From UBA9732 sp963615565 (lineage in GTDB: Bacteria; Spirochaetota; Spirochaetia; Sphaerochaetales; Sphaerochaetaceae), in the NCBI GenBank assembly GCA_963615565.1, contig CAVEGR010000122.1, positions 1-60,381 on the forward strand: a stretch of DNA of 60,381 bases, read 5' to 3'. Shown one piece after another: positions 16,097 to 25,386 of the stretch. Every line of letters begins with the position of its first letter. Position 1 is the stretch's first letter. The notes beneath the pieces are model-generated. The model did not search any database. It had not been told where the DNA came from and saw only the letters and a program-made list of their open reading frames with translations. The position numbers were made by a program, and so were the translations under genes.

Positions 16097-17374
16097 CTAC
16101 AGAATCAAAAAAGACATGTTATTACCACATAACACCATCACAACACCCATAGCCAACACTAAAAGCGCCACCGGCACGATATTTTTACACCATTCACTTC
16201 TCTCAATCTTTCCCTCTAGCCCGATATTTTTACACACCTCTTCAGTAATACCGCCATGACGAGTAATAAGAGCAACAAGTGTAAGTGCTACGCTACAGCC
16301 GGAAACTACAACAGTATTTGCAAGCCAACCAATTGGAAACACAGCATAAGTAATTAAGAAAGCTGGAATTGGAATTGAGAAAAAATATCCTATTATTATG
16401 GAAGCTGCCATAAGAACTAGCATTACATACCTTGTGTCATATGGAAGAATCCACAAGCTATAAAGACCTCTGACTCCAGTCATTGAACTGACTTCTATAA
16501 AACTACCTAAAGCAAAGACAATTGCAATAGGAACTACAGCCTTCATTGCTCCTTCAGACAAGACATCTAAAGTTGTCTTAATACTACCAAAGCCCTTACA
16601 AACCGCAATCACAAGAATTGTTGCAATAAAGAAAACAAGAGTAAGTCCTCCAATATAAACAAAGGAAGAAAGAAGGCCGTCAATTAAAACAGCAATTCCA
16701 ACAAGAGCTAAGATTATCAAAGATAAAAATGAACTTGTTTCTTGTTCTTGCTCTTTTTGGGGGCTTACTGATGCTAAAACTTTTCTTTGGTAGATTGCAA
16801 AGAAAATAAAGGCTGGAAGTGCAATAAGAAGTAAAGGAAGGAAGAATCCAACATATGGGGTTGGAAGAACACTTCCAGCTCCATTTGCAGCAATTATTGC
16901 AGGAATACAGTTTGGAGGAAGAATCACACCAAGAAATGAACCTACAGTAACAACTATTGAAGCCTTCTGCTTGTCCTTAATAGCAGAACCAACTAGCTTT
17001 CCTGTTGTAAGAATACTTGCACTTGCAAAACCTGTAAGCATAGATGGTATAGCAACAAAGAATAAAACCAAGAAGGCTTTAAGGATTGAATTCCTCATTG
17101 ATGCTATTTTGTTAAAAAGCAAATCAAAAGCACCGCTTTTGTTCAAACAAAACACTAAAAGAGATGCCGAGAAAACACAAAGCAAACTATCTAAAAAGCC
17201 AAAAGGACCTTCAACAATCTCTCTGAATCTTATACCCATGCCGGCAGTTAAGCTACCTGCAACAGCAGCAATGAACAAGAAAAAAACAGACCATCTTTTA
17301 TTGTTCTTAGTGGCAATAGAGCCCCCAATGGATATTGCAATCATCACGAGGGCTACCAATATTTCTTCTCTCAT
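16097..17374 (-). CDS. TRAP large-subunit-like permease (copy 1)
   Basis: A 425-residue membrane protein, the same length as copy 2, with about 11-12 helices. It has PSMLTGFASASILTTGKLVG and then SFLGVILPPNCIPAI, matching the first discontinuous-helix region of DctM-like transporters. A hydrophilic loop rich in Glu/Gln (QKEQEQETSS) divides the halves. It begins 17 bases after the gamma-glutamyltransferase gene and ends ten bases before the mini membrane protein. Context suggests uptake of an amino acid, organic acid or short peptide released by the hydrolases. Confidence 0.8.
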   Translation of the reverse strand: MREEILVALVMIAISIGGSIATKNNKRWSVFFLFIAAVAGSLTAGMGIRFREIVEGPFGFLDSLLCVFSASLLVFCLNKSGAFDLLFNKIASMRNSILKAFLVLFFVAIPSMLTGFASASILTTGKLVGSAIKDKQKASIVVTVGSFLGVILPPNCIPAIIAANGAGSVLPTPYVGFFLPLLLIALPAFIFFAIYQRKVLASVSPQKEQEQETSSFLSLIILALVGIAVLIDGLLSSFVYIGGLTLVFFIATILVIAVCKGFGSIKTTLDVLSEGAMKAVVPIAIVFALGSFIEVSSMTGVRGLYSLWILPYDTRYVMLVLMAASIIIGYFFSIPIPAFLITYAVFPIGWLANTVVVSGCSVALTLVALITRHGGITEEVCKNIGLEGKIERSEWCKNIVPVALLVLAMGVVMVLCGNNMSFLIL

Positions 17375-17391
17375 ATTTATTTTCCTCTAAA

Positions 17392-19260
17392 TCAATAAGC
17401 TGCAGCTCCGTAATGTCTGCGGTTATCGCCTATTGCATAGAAAAGACCATCTTTTATCTCAATTGCAGCAACGTTTCCAACATGAGAGCTGTATTCTAAA
17501 TTAGAATCAAGCACGTTATATCCCATAGCTTCTACAGCCTCAATTGTTTCTTGACTATATCCACCTTCAACATAAAGGTCTTTAATGGTCATACCATCTT
17601 TCCAAATTCTTGGTGCATTAACAGCTTCTGCAATGTCCATGCCAAAATCAACATAGTTTACAATTGTTGAAAGAGCTGCAGAAACTAAAGCCCAGTTTCC
17701 AGGAGAACCAAGTACGAGAACAGGCTTTCCTGTTTCATCTGCCACAATAGTAGGACAGATTGTTGAGCAGACTTTAATATAAGGCATAAGCATATTAACA
17801 GATGCAGTAGAACTATTGTTGAGGTTTGAAAGGTGAGCCGTAAAGATGAAGCCTGTACCTGGAACTGCAACTGCACTACCAAAGTTAATTCCATTAGTAT
17901 TAGTTGTTGAAACTACGTTACCGTACTTATCTGCAACAACCATGTGGCTTGTCCCACCTTGATCAATAGCATTGCTTGCTACAACTTCCTGTCCTGTTGC
18001 ATTAAGAGAAACCTTAAGTCTTCCAGATCCCTGCATTTTAGCCTTAGATGTTGGATTTACTTTTGTAGCACGCTCTGCTGCATACTCTTTTGAAATAATT
18101 GTTTCAACTGGACAATCATAATAAGTTGGATCTGACATATAAGCATTTCCATCTTTATATCCAAGTGTGAAAGCCTCTGCCATGAGGTTAATTGTCTCTG
18201 CACTATCTGCACCATAACTTGCAAGATCAAAATTCTCAAGAATGTTTAGAGCCTCAATTAGTGCTGCTCCACCTGTAGATGGGCCGTTAACTGTATAAAC
18301 AGTATAACCTCTATAAGTTGTTGAAATTGGCTCACGAATAACAGCTTTGTATTGAGCAAAGTCTTCATGAGTTAAGATACCACCAAGGCTCTGAATATAG
18401 TCTACCATCTTATCTGTGAAATCACTGTCATAAAAGCCTTTAATTCCTTCATTTGCAATGAGTTCATAGGTATCAGCTAGGTCTTTGTTTGTAATAATAT
18501 CGCCTACACTGTAAAGAAATCCTTCGTCTGTATATAAGCCTAGAGTATAGTCATAAGCACTGAGATTTTGATAACGTCCTTCAATATTTGTATTCCATCT
18601 TTCTGTAACAGGAAAACCTTCTCTTGCAAGCTTGATAACTGGAGCAAGAACCTCAGCTGCTGTCATTGTTCCCCAATTTTCAAGAGCAGTAAGTGTTCCA
18701 TAAACCTGACCTGGTATTGCAATAGACTGTACTGAAGGTGGATTGTCTGAGCTTGAAGTGTCAATAGTCTCAGCAACTGCAGCACCTGGAGCCTGAGTTA
18801 AATATTCAATTGTAATATACTTATTTTCTTCTGCAAGATAGACATTCATTTGACCTGCGCCACCAATACCAGTTGCAGCAGGCTCAAGAAGACCAACAGC
18901 ATAAATCATTGCAACTGCTGCATCAACAGCATTTCCGCCCTGCTGTAGGATATCAACAGCAATTTGTGCTGCAAGTGGACTTGCACAAGCTGCAGCGCCG
19001 TTAGCTCCAACTGCACCAGTGCCAAAGATATCGCTAGCCCATTCATAGATAACGGGTTCTTCTACAGGTTGTTCTGTAGGCTCTTCTACTGTTTCTGTAG
19101 TTTGAGACACTGTTTCTTGGGTTGTAGTTGCAACCGTTACAGTCTCCTGTACGGTCTCTTGTTTTGTCTCTTGTTTGGCCTCTTGTTTTGAGCAGCCTAC
19201 AATAGTAATTGTAAGTAGCAAAACAAGAAAGATTGTCAACTTGCTAAGATTTTTTTTCAT
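17392..19260 (-). CDS. ggt: Gamma-glutamyltransferase, lipoprotein form
   Basis: N-terminal nucleophile hydrolase that cleaves gamma-glutamyl bonds, for example in glutathione, or transfers the glutamyl group. The 622-residue precursor has a signal with lipobox TIVGC (Cys23), then a 50-residue Gln/Glu/Thr-rich linker, then the catalytic domain (GANGAAACASPLAAQIAVDI). The autoprocessing nucleophile is predicted as Thr437 in QGGTSHMVV, followed by STTNTNGINFGS. Being lipid-anchored, it should act outside the cytoplasmic membrane. It is the first gene of the leftward operon with permeases and M14 hydrolases, which suggests joint degradation of gamma-glutamyl or acylated amino acids. Confidence 0.92.
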   Translation of the reverse strand: MKKNLSKLTIFLVLLLTITIVGCSKQEAKQETKQETVQETVTVATTTQETVSQTTETVEEPTEQPVEEPVIYEWASDIFGTGAVGANGAAACASPLAAQIAVDILQQGGNAVDAAVAMIYAVGLLEPAATGIGGAGQMNVYLAEENKYITIEYLTQAPGAAVAETIDTSSSDNPPSVQSIAIPGQVYGTLTALENWGTMTAAEVLAPVIKLAREGFPVTERWNTNIEGRYQNLSAYDYTLGLYTDEGFLYSVGDIITNKDLADTYELIANEGIKGFYDSDFTDKMVDYIQSLGGILTHEDFAQYKAVIREPISTTYRGYTVYTVNGPSTGGAALIEALNILENFDLASYGADSAETINLMAEAFTLGYKDGNAYMSDPTYYDCPVETIISKEYAAERATKVNPTSKAKMQGSGRLKVSLNATGQEVVASNAIDQGGTSHMVVADKYGNVVSTTNTNGINFGSAVAVPGTGFIFTAHLSNLNNSSTASVNMLMPYIKVCSTICPTIVADETGKPVLVLGSPGNWALVSAALSTIVNYVDFGMDIAEAVNAPRIWKDGMTIKDLYVEGGYSQETIEAVEAMGYNVLDSNLEYSSHVGNVAAIEIKDGLFYAIGDNRRHYGAAAY

Positions 19261-19308
19261 GTTCTATCCTTTTATTTTTTAGTTAATGAGGTTTTTGCAC
19301 AGTTTCTT

Positions 19309-19328
19309 GAGGTTTTTGCAAAAACCTC
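19309..19328. repeat. Interspersed palindrome GAGGTTTTTGCAAAAACCTC
   Basis: Perfect 20-bp copy of the window-wide palindrome, preceded at 19288-19299 by a half copy GAGGTTTTTGCA. Both lie between ggt and the upstream secreted-protein gene. Confidence 0.75.
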
Positions 19329-19344
19329 TCTTAGTATTAAATAA

Positions 19345-19366
19345 CACGCCACCCTTTGGTGGCGTG
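19345..19366 (-). terminator. Hairpin downstream of the secreted-protein gene
   Basis: Perfect 9-bp stem CACGCCACC / GGTGGCGTG with a 4-base loop, 37 bases after the stop. The following T-run is broken (TTATTTAAT in the leftward direction), so termination is probable rather than certain. Confidence 0.6.
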
Positions 19367-19402
19367 ACTAGAATTCAACTAGATAGTGCTATAGCGCATT
19401 TC

Positions 19403-20614
19403 TTAGTTAACTTCAATTAATACCAAATTACCGTCAGCAGAAAGATTTAGTGCAAGTACTTCTTCTTTATACAAACGCTGTACTGTGCCATCTGCAAATG
19501 TAAGTTTGTACTGGCAAACATCTGCCATACCAACTTTCTCAAAGACACTTGCTACGCTTAAGCCGTCTTCTGGAATGTAGACAAAAGCATCTTCATCAAG
19601 AATGTAATAACCGGCATTAAAAACAGCTCCTTCAGTCTTTGACTGTTCCTGTCCAAGTGTGATGTACTCGCCAGTTGCATGCCATGCAATGTACTTCTTT
19701 GTAAAGTGTTCATATTCTTCATCTCTTGCATATCCATCTTTGTAAGAGATGACCTTAACGCTTGCACTTGGTGTAACATTAAACTTGGCAAAAAGATCTG
19801 CTACTAGATAGCACCCAGGATATGTGTGTAATGCTGTTTTTGAAGTTGGATAATATGTTCCGGCTCTGTTCTGCAAGTATGGAGCATCTACTCCATAAAC
19901 GCCCTTTGCATTAAGAAGCATGACCATTCTATAAACGCCTTCACCTTCAATGTTTGAATCTTTTGTGATGCCTTCAACTGTTACACTGTAAACGTCTTTA
20001 AGCTGAACATCTCCACAAACAAGTGTGATTACTCTGTCATCATCATATACAATCTTTGCTGTTGCAAGTTGCTCTGCTGTAAGAGTTACCTGCTCACCTG
20101 TTACAGATTCAAAAACAAATCCTGTGGCTGGTACAAGTCCAACACCTTCAGCTACGTAAAGAAGATCTTCAAATCCATCTTCTGGCATAAATACAAGTGC
20201 TTCATTACCAACTACACACCAGCCTTTGTACCAAACATCTGATGATTCTTTCTGATTTGGACCAACAAATAGGTCATAGTCATATGCTGGATTGTCTTTG
20301 ACAAAACTGACATATTTTCCACGGAAAACTGAAAGTTTGCAGGTATCGGTATAAAAATCGGCATAAGCCACCGTGTAGACATCTGTGTTATCTGCAGGAG
20401 TGAACCACAAATTGGCGTCAATTATTTCACCCAGGTTATAGCTCTTGTGCCATTCTTTTGCGTTATAGCACTGAGATGAGGCTTCAAGGCCTTCAAAGGA
20501 ATTATTTAGAATGATGATGTGCTGCATGCCATCTGTTTTTTCAGATATTGACTGTGCAAATACTGAGGTCACAGCAAGGCAAACAAGCAAAAATGCGACA
20601 ATTAGTTTTTTCAT
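19403..20614 (-). CDS. Secreted protein with internally duplicated domain, unknown function
   Basis: A 403-residue precursor with a clear signal peptide (MKKLIVAFLLVCLAVTSVFA, cleavage after Ala) and no lipobox or other membrane segment. The mature protein contains two related halves: GNEALVFMPEDGFEDLLYV near residue 145 matches DEDAFVYIPEDGLSVASVF near 345, each followed by a strand-rich segment and a charged loop. I do not recognise a family. It lies upstream of ggt, but a hairpin and palindromes separate them, so it is probably its own transcript. Periplasmic or surface location is likely. Confidence 0.7.
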   Translation of the reverse strand: MKKLIVAFLLVCLAVTSVFAQSISEKTDGMQHIIILNNSFEGLEASSQCYNAKEWHKSYNLGEIIDANLWFTPADNTDVYTVAYADFYTDTCKLSVFRGKYVSFVKDNPAYDYDLFVGPNQKESSDVWYKGWCVVGNEALVFMPEDGFEDLLYVAEGVGLVPATGFVFESVTGEQVTLTAEQLATAKIVYDDDRVITLVCGDVQLKDVYSVTVEGITKDSNIEGEGVYRMVMLLNAKGVYGVDAPYLQNRAGTYYPTSKTALHTYPGCYLVADLFAKFNVTPSASVKVISYKDGYARDEEYEHFTKKYIAWHATGEYITLGQEQSKTEGAVFNAGYYILDEDAFVYIPEDGLSVASVFEKVGMADVCQYKLTFADGTVQRLYKEEVLALNLSADGNLVLIEVN

Positions 20615-20712
20615 GTTCTATCTCCTTATTGTATAAATATACATTAGGGATAATTGTCCCACTCAGAGGGCCTCATGTCAAGAAAAACTTGATTGTAGCC
20701 TGTTACAAAATA

Positions 20713-20751
20713 CAAAACGTTTTGACATATCTACATTTCTGACCTTACAAT
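20713..20751 (+). promoter_or_regulatory. Promoter with overlapping palindromic operator, before the GPH symporter
   Basis: TTGACA (20722-20727), an 18-base spacer and TACAAT (20746-20751) make a good sigma-70 promoter, 32 bases before the symporter start. The 12-bp palindrome CAAAACGTTTTG (20713-20724) overlaps the -35 box. Its central CG and AT-rich arms resemble LacI-family operators; no such regulator is visible in the window. Confidence 0.6.
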
Positions 20752-20783
20752 ATTCATATCCAATCAAAAATCCGGAGATTACA

Positions 20784-22265
20784 ATGCAAAATCAAAGTTT
20801 TATTGCTCGAACCAGTGGTCTTAAGGCTAAGGATTATCTTGGCTATGCAATGGTAGACGCGGCCGGCTGTCTTGTTTTTAGCCTGGTAACTACATTGCTT
20901 CAGAAATTTTATACCGATATTTTCCATCTAAGTCCTCTTTTTATCATGGTTATGTTCATTGTTGCTCGTGTTTGGGATGCAATCAATGACCCTATGATGG
21001 GAAGAATTTGCGATACTGTTAAGCCTAGTAAGTATGGAAGATACAAACAGTGGTTCCTCTATATTGCTGCACCTTTAGCTATTCTCTCAATTTTAATGTT
21101 TGTTAAATGGCCAGGTCTTGGTGAAGATGGGCATTACACTCAAACTTGTATTTATGCCACTGTAACTTACATCCTGTTTGGTATGGCATACACTGTTTTG
21201 CAAATTCCTTATGGTTCTCTTGCGTCAGTTGTTACAACAGACGAGGGTGAAAGAAATAAACTTTCTGTGTTTAGATCCATTGGCGCTGCTCTTGGTTCTA
21301 TTCCTGTTTTGTTGATTGCCAGCTTTGCTTATGCAAAACGTCTTGATGATGCTGGCAATGTTGTTATTGGAGAAAACGGCAAGGCTATAACAGATCTTCA
21401 ATATAAGCCTGTTATCATTGGTGTTATTATCATGTCTTTGTGCTCAATGATAATGCTCTTTATTTGTTTTGTTCTTAATAAAGAAAGAGTTAAGACCAAG
21501 CCGCAGCCTAAAGAAAAAGGTGCTACAGCAAAAGCTATTAAGACTTTGTTTAAAAACCGTGCTTTTATTTCTATTAGCCTTACTGCAATGCTTTTGCTTG
21601 CAGGGCAAATGTTCACGCAGAGCTTCTACACATATGTTTTTGATGATTACTTCCATGCAAACTGGATGAATCTAGCAACGCAGGCTTGTACTTACTCTCC
21701 AATGATTATAATGATGTTCATTCTTCCTAAGATGGCTCGTAAAATTGGAAAAAAAGAGGTTTGTTCTGTTGGTGTTGCTGTAGCTGCTCTTGCAAATATC
21801 GTTCTATTCTTCTTGCGTGGCGTTGAGCCTTCAATTCTTATGTGGATATTTCTTGTTATGTGTTTCATCAGTGGTTGTGGCCTTACTACGGTTGTAATGC
21901 AACTTTGGGCTATGGCTACAGATGCTACGGACGATATTGAAGTTACTACTGGCAGTAGAGATGATGGCACGGCTTATTCTGTTTTCAATTTCTTTAGAAA
22001 GATTGGTCAGGTTATAAGTGCCATTTGTGTAAATGGCGCTCTGCTTGGCATGAATTACAAGTATAACAAGGGTGCTGTGCAAACTCTTGAAAATCTAAAA
22101 AGGATGTATGATCTTGCAACTCTTATTCCTGCTATAATGTTTGGCCTTATGGCTCTTATCTTGTTTGTATTCTATCCTCTTTCTAAGCAGAAAGTTACAG
22201 AGCTTCAGGTTCTTAAAGAGAAAAAGCTTAAAGAGTCATACGAAAATAAAACTATTGAGATTTAG
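20784..22265 (+). CDS. GPH-family sugar:cation symporter
   Basis: A 493-residue major-facilitator-type transporter of the glycoside-pentoside-hexuronide family (MelB-like), with 12 predicted helices. Signature segments are YAMVDAAGCLVFSLV near the start, the cytoplasmic loop WDAINDPMMGRICD-KYGRYKQW (the family's D-P-G-R-KWGR motif) around residues 69-94, and TVLQIPYGSLASVVTTD. It should import a glycoside, pentose or hexuronide with sodium or protons. It stands alone behind a recognisable promoter; the convergent manA gene ends 36 bases away. Ribosome site GGAG. Confidence 0.9.
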   Translation: MQNQSFIARTSGLKAKDYLGYAMVDAAGCLVFSLVTTLLQKFYTDIFHLSPLFIMVMFIVARVWDAINDPMMGRICDTVKPSKYGRYKQWFLYIAAPLAILSILMFVKWPGLGEDGHYTQTCIYATVTYILFGMAYTVLQIPYGSLASVVTTDEGERNKLSVFRSIGAALGSIPVLLIASFAYAKRLDDAGNVVIGENGKAITDLQYKPVIIGVIIMSLCSMIMLFICFVLNKERVKTKPQPKEKGATAKAIKTLFKNRAFISISLTAMLLLAGQMFTQSFYTYVFDDYFHANWMNLATQACTYSPMIIMMFILPKMARKIGKKEVCSVGVAVAALANIVLFFLRGVEPSILMWIFLVMCFISGCGLTTVVMQLWAMATDATDDIEVTTGSRDDGTAYSVFNFFRKIGQVISAICVNGALLGMNYKYNKGAVQTLENLKRMYDLATLIPAIMFGLMALILFVFYPLSKQKVTELQVLKEKKLKESYENKTIEI

Positions 22266-22266
22266 A

Positions 22267-22287
22267 GAGGTTTTTGCAAAAAACCTC
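22267..22287. repeat. Interspersed palindrome after the symporter gene
   Basis: Reads GAGGTTTTTGC followed by AAAAAACCTC, with one A more than the perfect copy. It begins two bases after the symporter stop and lies between convergent genes, where it may act as a terminator. Confidence 0.7.
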
Positions 22288-22301
22288 AGAAATTCAGAAA
22301 T

Positions 22302-23444
22302 TTAGAATTTTGATGCCATGAATGCACAGCCATTTGTGGCATCAACTTTATAATCTGTTGCTTGATTTCCGGCAATACAGCACTGCCCCTTTTCTAGTAC
22401 ACAGTCAGAACCTACAGCTACGCTGCCTTCAGTGCAAAGAAATAGTTTTGGACCTTTTGTTTCAATCAATGGAGCTTTGCCTTTAATTACAGTTAATGCA
22501 AATCCATCCTCAGTTGAAAAATGCTGGCCTTCAGAAGTTTGCACGCTTTTCATTGGAGATGGAAAATATGGCTCTGAAATCATAATATGTTCAAGTTCTT
22601 CTTCATCAATATGCTTTTGAGTAAGACCTGCTCTTAGAACATTGTCTGAGTTATTCATAAGCTCAACACCATTTCCAAGAACGTAAGCATGAAGAATACC
22701 CGGTTTTAGATACACTGCTTGTCCTTTTTGCAAGCGAACAACATTTAAAAACAATGGTGCAAATACACCAGGATCTGAATATTTGGGGTATATTATGTCA
22801 AAAACTTCTAATTGATTAGAATCAAGAGCGTCTTTATTCTCTGCAAGCTGCTTTAAAGCAGATGCTAAATCTTCTTTTGATAAATGATATAAAGCATGAA
22901 AAAACTGTGCTATATTAGATACACATCCAATCTCGGAAAAGTATCTTGCCCAAACATTTGGGACAACACGCTCAAAGCTAGCTTTTATTTCTTCAAAGCT
23001 CCTAAAGCCACACATCAACAGAACTGGAGTTAAAGCATAAAGCATCTCAGCTTTAGGATTAGCATCCTTATAAGATTCATTTTTAGCTTCAAAACCTGCT
23101 TTTGCTTGCTGTGCATTTGGATGACACTGTAAGCTTAGAGCCTGTCCTATTGCAAGAACTTTCAATAGAAATGGAAACTCACCTTTTGAAATCTTTTCTT
23201 CTTTTTCATCTCCAACAAAAACTGGATTTTCTTGAATATATTCAAAAAGAGTTCGTCCATAACAGCAATTTCCATCGCACTCACCACTTGCGCAGCTCAT
23301 TACAGAGCTACCATCTTTATGAGCACCAATCCACATTTCTGCTTTTGGTCCAGAGGGCTCTTGTCCTAGTAAATTTGCTATAAAATAGTCATTTCCCCAT
23401 GCATAATCTTTAATTACAGGAGTAAGTTTAACAATTCCTCTCAT
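22302..23444 (-). CDS. manA: Mannose-6-phosphate isomerase, class I
   Basis: Zinc enzyme that interconverts mannose 6-phosphate and fructose 6-phosphate. The 380-residue protein has the N-terminal YAWGND, zinc-site QCHPNAQQAKAG around residue 106 and ILHAYVLGNGVELMNNSDNVLRAGLT further on. An unusual cysteine-rich insertion lies between residues 51 and 61 (CASGECDGNCC), where many homologues have a short loop; whether it binds metal is unknown. It follows the YihY-type gene with an overlap of four bases in a leftward transcript. Confidence 0.93.
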   Translation of the reverse strand: MRGIVKLTPVIKDYAWGNDYFIANLLGQEPSGPKAEMWIGAHKDGSSVMSCASGECDGNCCYGRTLFEYIQENPVFVGDEKEEKISKGEFPFLLKVLAIGQALSLQCHPNAQQAKAGFEAKNESYKDANPKAEMLYALTPVLLMCGFRSFEEIKASFERVVPNVWARYFSEIGCVSNIAQFFHALYHLSKEDLASALKQLAENKDALDSNQLEVFDIIYPKYSDPGVFAPLFLNVVRLQKGQAVYLKPGILHAYVLGNGVELMNNSDNVLRAGLTQKHIDEEELEHIMISEPYFPSPMKSVQTSEGQHFSTEDGFALTVIKGKAPLIETKGPKLFLCTEGSVAVGSDCVLEKGQCCIAGNQATDYKVDATNGCAFMASKF

Positions 23445-24295
23445 AATGCCTCCTCTTTTGCTGTTTGAATTGCTTCTTTTTGGCTTTCAAGAACATTAGT
23501 AAAGACAGCTGCAGTAAAGACTATTCGCCAAAGCCAAGACAAAAACATAAAAAAGAATAGAACTGCTGCAAGCGAACCATATATTACAAACTTACTAACA
23601 GAAAATTTTACAATATGTTTAAAGCCAAACTCCAAAAGAAATATCATCACGGCCCCAAGGGCAGCCCCTGTTGCTGCAGATTTAGGAGAAACATAACAAT
23701 CTGGCAAGACATAGAACATTCCAAACAGAGTGAAAAAGACTATTACTTTGGAAATTATCAACCTACTATAATTTTCAAAATCACTAGAGACAAAACTAGA
23801 AAACGATAAAAATGATGCAAGAACTCTTGTGTAAAATGTTACCAGTAGAGCAATTACAGCCATTCCAAAAATCATTGATGCTGCATATTTTCCAACTCTT
23901 ATAGCTTTATTTCCTTTGTTTGCACAGTGAAAGATCTTATTTAGCGTAACATGAAGAGTATCAATAAGGAACAAAAAGGTTATAAAGAATGACACAAAGC
24001 TTATTATTCCTAAACTCATGGCATTATTTAAAAACCTATTCAAATAATCTATAAGAACAGCTCCATTATCCATTCCAAATGTCTCAATTAAAAATTGCTC
24101 AACAATTCTAATCACAGGCTCAGTGAAACCTAAATGGCTAATGAAGGAGTAAATAAACGCCAGACAAGGAATTAAAGCCACCAAAGAGGTATAAACCATT
24201 CCATTGGATATCATCACAACATTGTCATCAGAGAATCTACTTAGACAACTTTTGAAGATATTCCAATCTTTCTTTATTGTATTTTTTTCGTTCAT
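23441..24295 (-). CDS. YihY/BrkB-family membrane protein
   Basis: An inner-membrane protein with about six helices, of the YihY/UPF0761 (formerly BrkB) family, function unclear. The core MVYTSLVALIPCLAFIYSFI and late GSLAAVLFFFMFLSWLWRIV match the family pattern. I start at ATG 24295 (MNEKNTIKK), 13 bases after the upstream hydrolase stop, although no strong ribosome site is seen. A TTG 15 codons earlier would overlap that gene. It is between the alpha/beta hydrolase and manA in one transcript; the functional link is not obvious. Confidence 0.8.
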   Translation of the reverse strand: MNEKNTIKKDWNIFKSCLSRFSDDNVVMISNGMVYTSLVALIPCLAFIYSFISHLGFTEPVIRIVEQFLIETFGMDNGAVLIDYLNRFLNNAMSLGIISFVSFFITFLFLIDTLHVTLNKIFHCANKGNKAIRVGKYAASMIFGMAVIALLVTFYTRVLASFLSFSSFVSSDFENYSRLIISKVIVFFTLFGMFYVLPDCYVSPKSAATGAALGAVMIFLLEFGFKHIVKFSVSKFVIYGSLAAVLFFFMFLSWLWRIVFTAAVFTNVLESQKEAIQTAKEEAL

Positions 24296-24308
24296 AAATT
24301 TTGAGAAG

Positions 24309-25232
24309 TTATTGCAGATGTCTTTCAAGCCAATCAGCAAGAATTTCGTAAATTTCCTTTTTATTAATCTCGTTTAATAGCTCGTGTCTTGCATTTGGAA
24401 TAAGTTTCAAAGTTACATCCACTATACCTGCATCAACATAGAGATTATAGACTTTCTTTACACCCTTGCCAAAATCACCTACTGGGTCCATATCTCCACT
24501 GATAATCAGTAAAGGAAGATCCTTTGGTAGTGATTCTGCATTTTCACGGCTATTGGCAACTTCAACACCCGTAAGAAGATCATAGAAGAATCCGTTGGAA
24601 CACAAAAATCCACACTTTTCATCTTTGATGTATTTTTCAACTTCCTTTTGATCTCGTGTAAGCCAATCAAAATCAGTAATATTGGGACTAAATGGTTTGT
24701 TGTAAGCTCCAAAAGATAGATTATTTAATACTTTACCTGGGGCTTTTGAACCGTTTTTCTTTATCTGATGCTTGGCAACCATCTTTCCAATTTTACCTAA
24801 CAGACCTTTGCTACAACCTGTTCCCATGATAATAACACCTGTGTAAAAATCGGGATGCTTAACCATGACAGTTCTTGCAAGAAAACTGCCCATGCTGTGG
24901 CCCATGAGAAATGTTGTAGTGGCTCCATACTGGGAGGTAATGAAATCTGCTAATTCAAAAGCGTCGTCCGCAATTCTGTTCCAGCCGTCTGTCTCGGCAA
25001 ACCAGCCAATTTCGTCATCTTCTGCCGTAGCTCCATGTCCTCTGTGATCATTTGCAAAAACAGCTATTCCTCTTTTATTCAAATAGCGTGCAAATTTTTC
25101 ATATCTATCACTATATTCTGCCATTCCGTGCAAAATTTGTAAGAAGGCTCTAATTTCTATATTTGGAGAAGGCAGCCAGAGGTTATATGCTAATTTATGA
25201 CCATCAGAACAAATAAAAATATTATCTGCCAT
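24309..25232 (-). CDS. Alpha/beta hydrolase, monoacylglycerol lipase-like
   Basis: A 307-residue cytoplasmic serine hydrolase of the S33/lysophospholipase group. The oxyanion segment is LHGMAEYSDRY, then NDHRGHGAT, and the nucleophile elbow is GHSMGS with Ser113. The acid is likely in SGDMDPVGD and the histidine in NARHELLNE, giving a complete triad. It probably cleaves monoglycerides or lysophospholipids. First gene of the leftward run with YihY and manA; ribosome site AGGAG nine bases before the ATG. Confidence 0.88.
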   Translation of the reverse strand: MADNIFICSDGHKLAYNLWLPSPNIEIRAFLQILHGMAEYSDRYEKFARYLNKRGIAVFANDHRGHGATAEDDEIGWFAETDGWNRIADDAFELADFITSQYGATTTFLMGHSMGSFLARTVMVKHPDFYTGVIIMGTGCSKGLLGKIGKMVAKHQIKKNGSKAPGKVLNNLSFGAYNKPFSPNITDFDWLTRDQKEVEKYIKDEKCGFLCSNGFFYDLLTGVEVANSRENAESLPKDLPLLIISGDMDPVGDFGKGVKKVYNLYVDAGIVDVTLKLIPNARHELLNEINKKEIYEILADWLERHLQ

Positions 25233-25386
25233 ACACCCTCTACTCCTTGAATTATTTGAAAATTATATAACAATGATATTATTCTAACATGTGGAAAAAA
25301 TCGGTACAAGGACTATGTCAGTTTGTAATATAAATTTATAAAGCATTTTATTAAGATATTAACAACTTTTCTTAACATTAGTTTAG

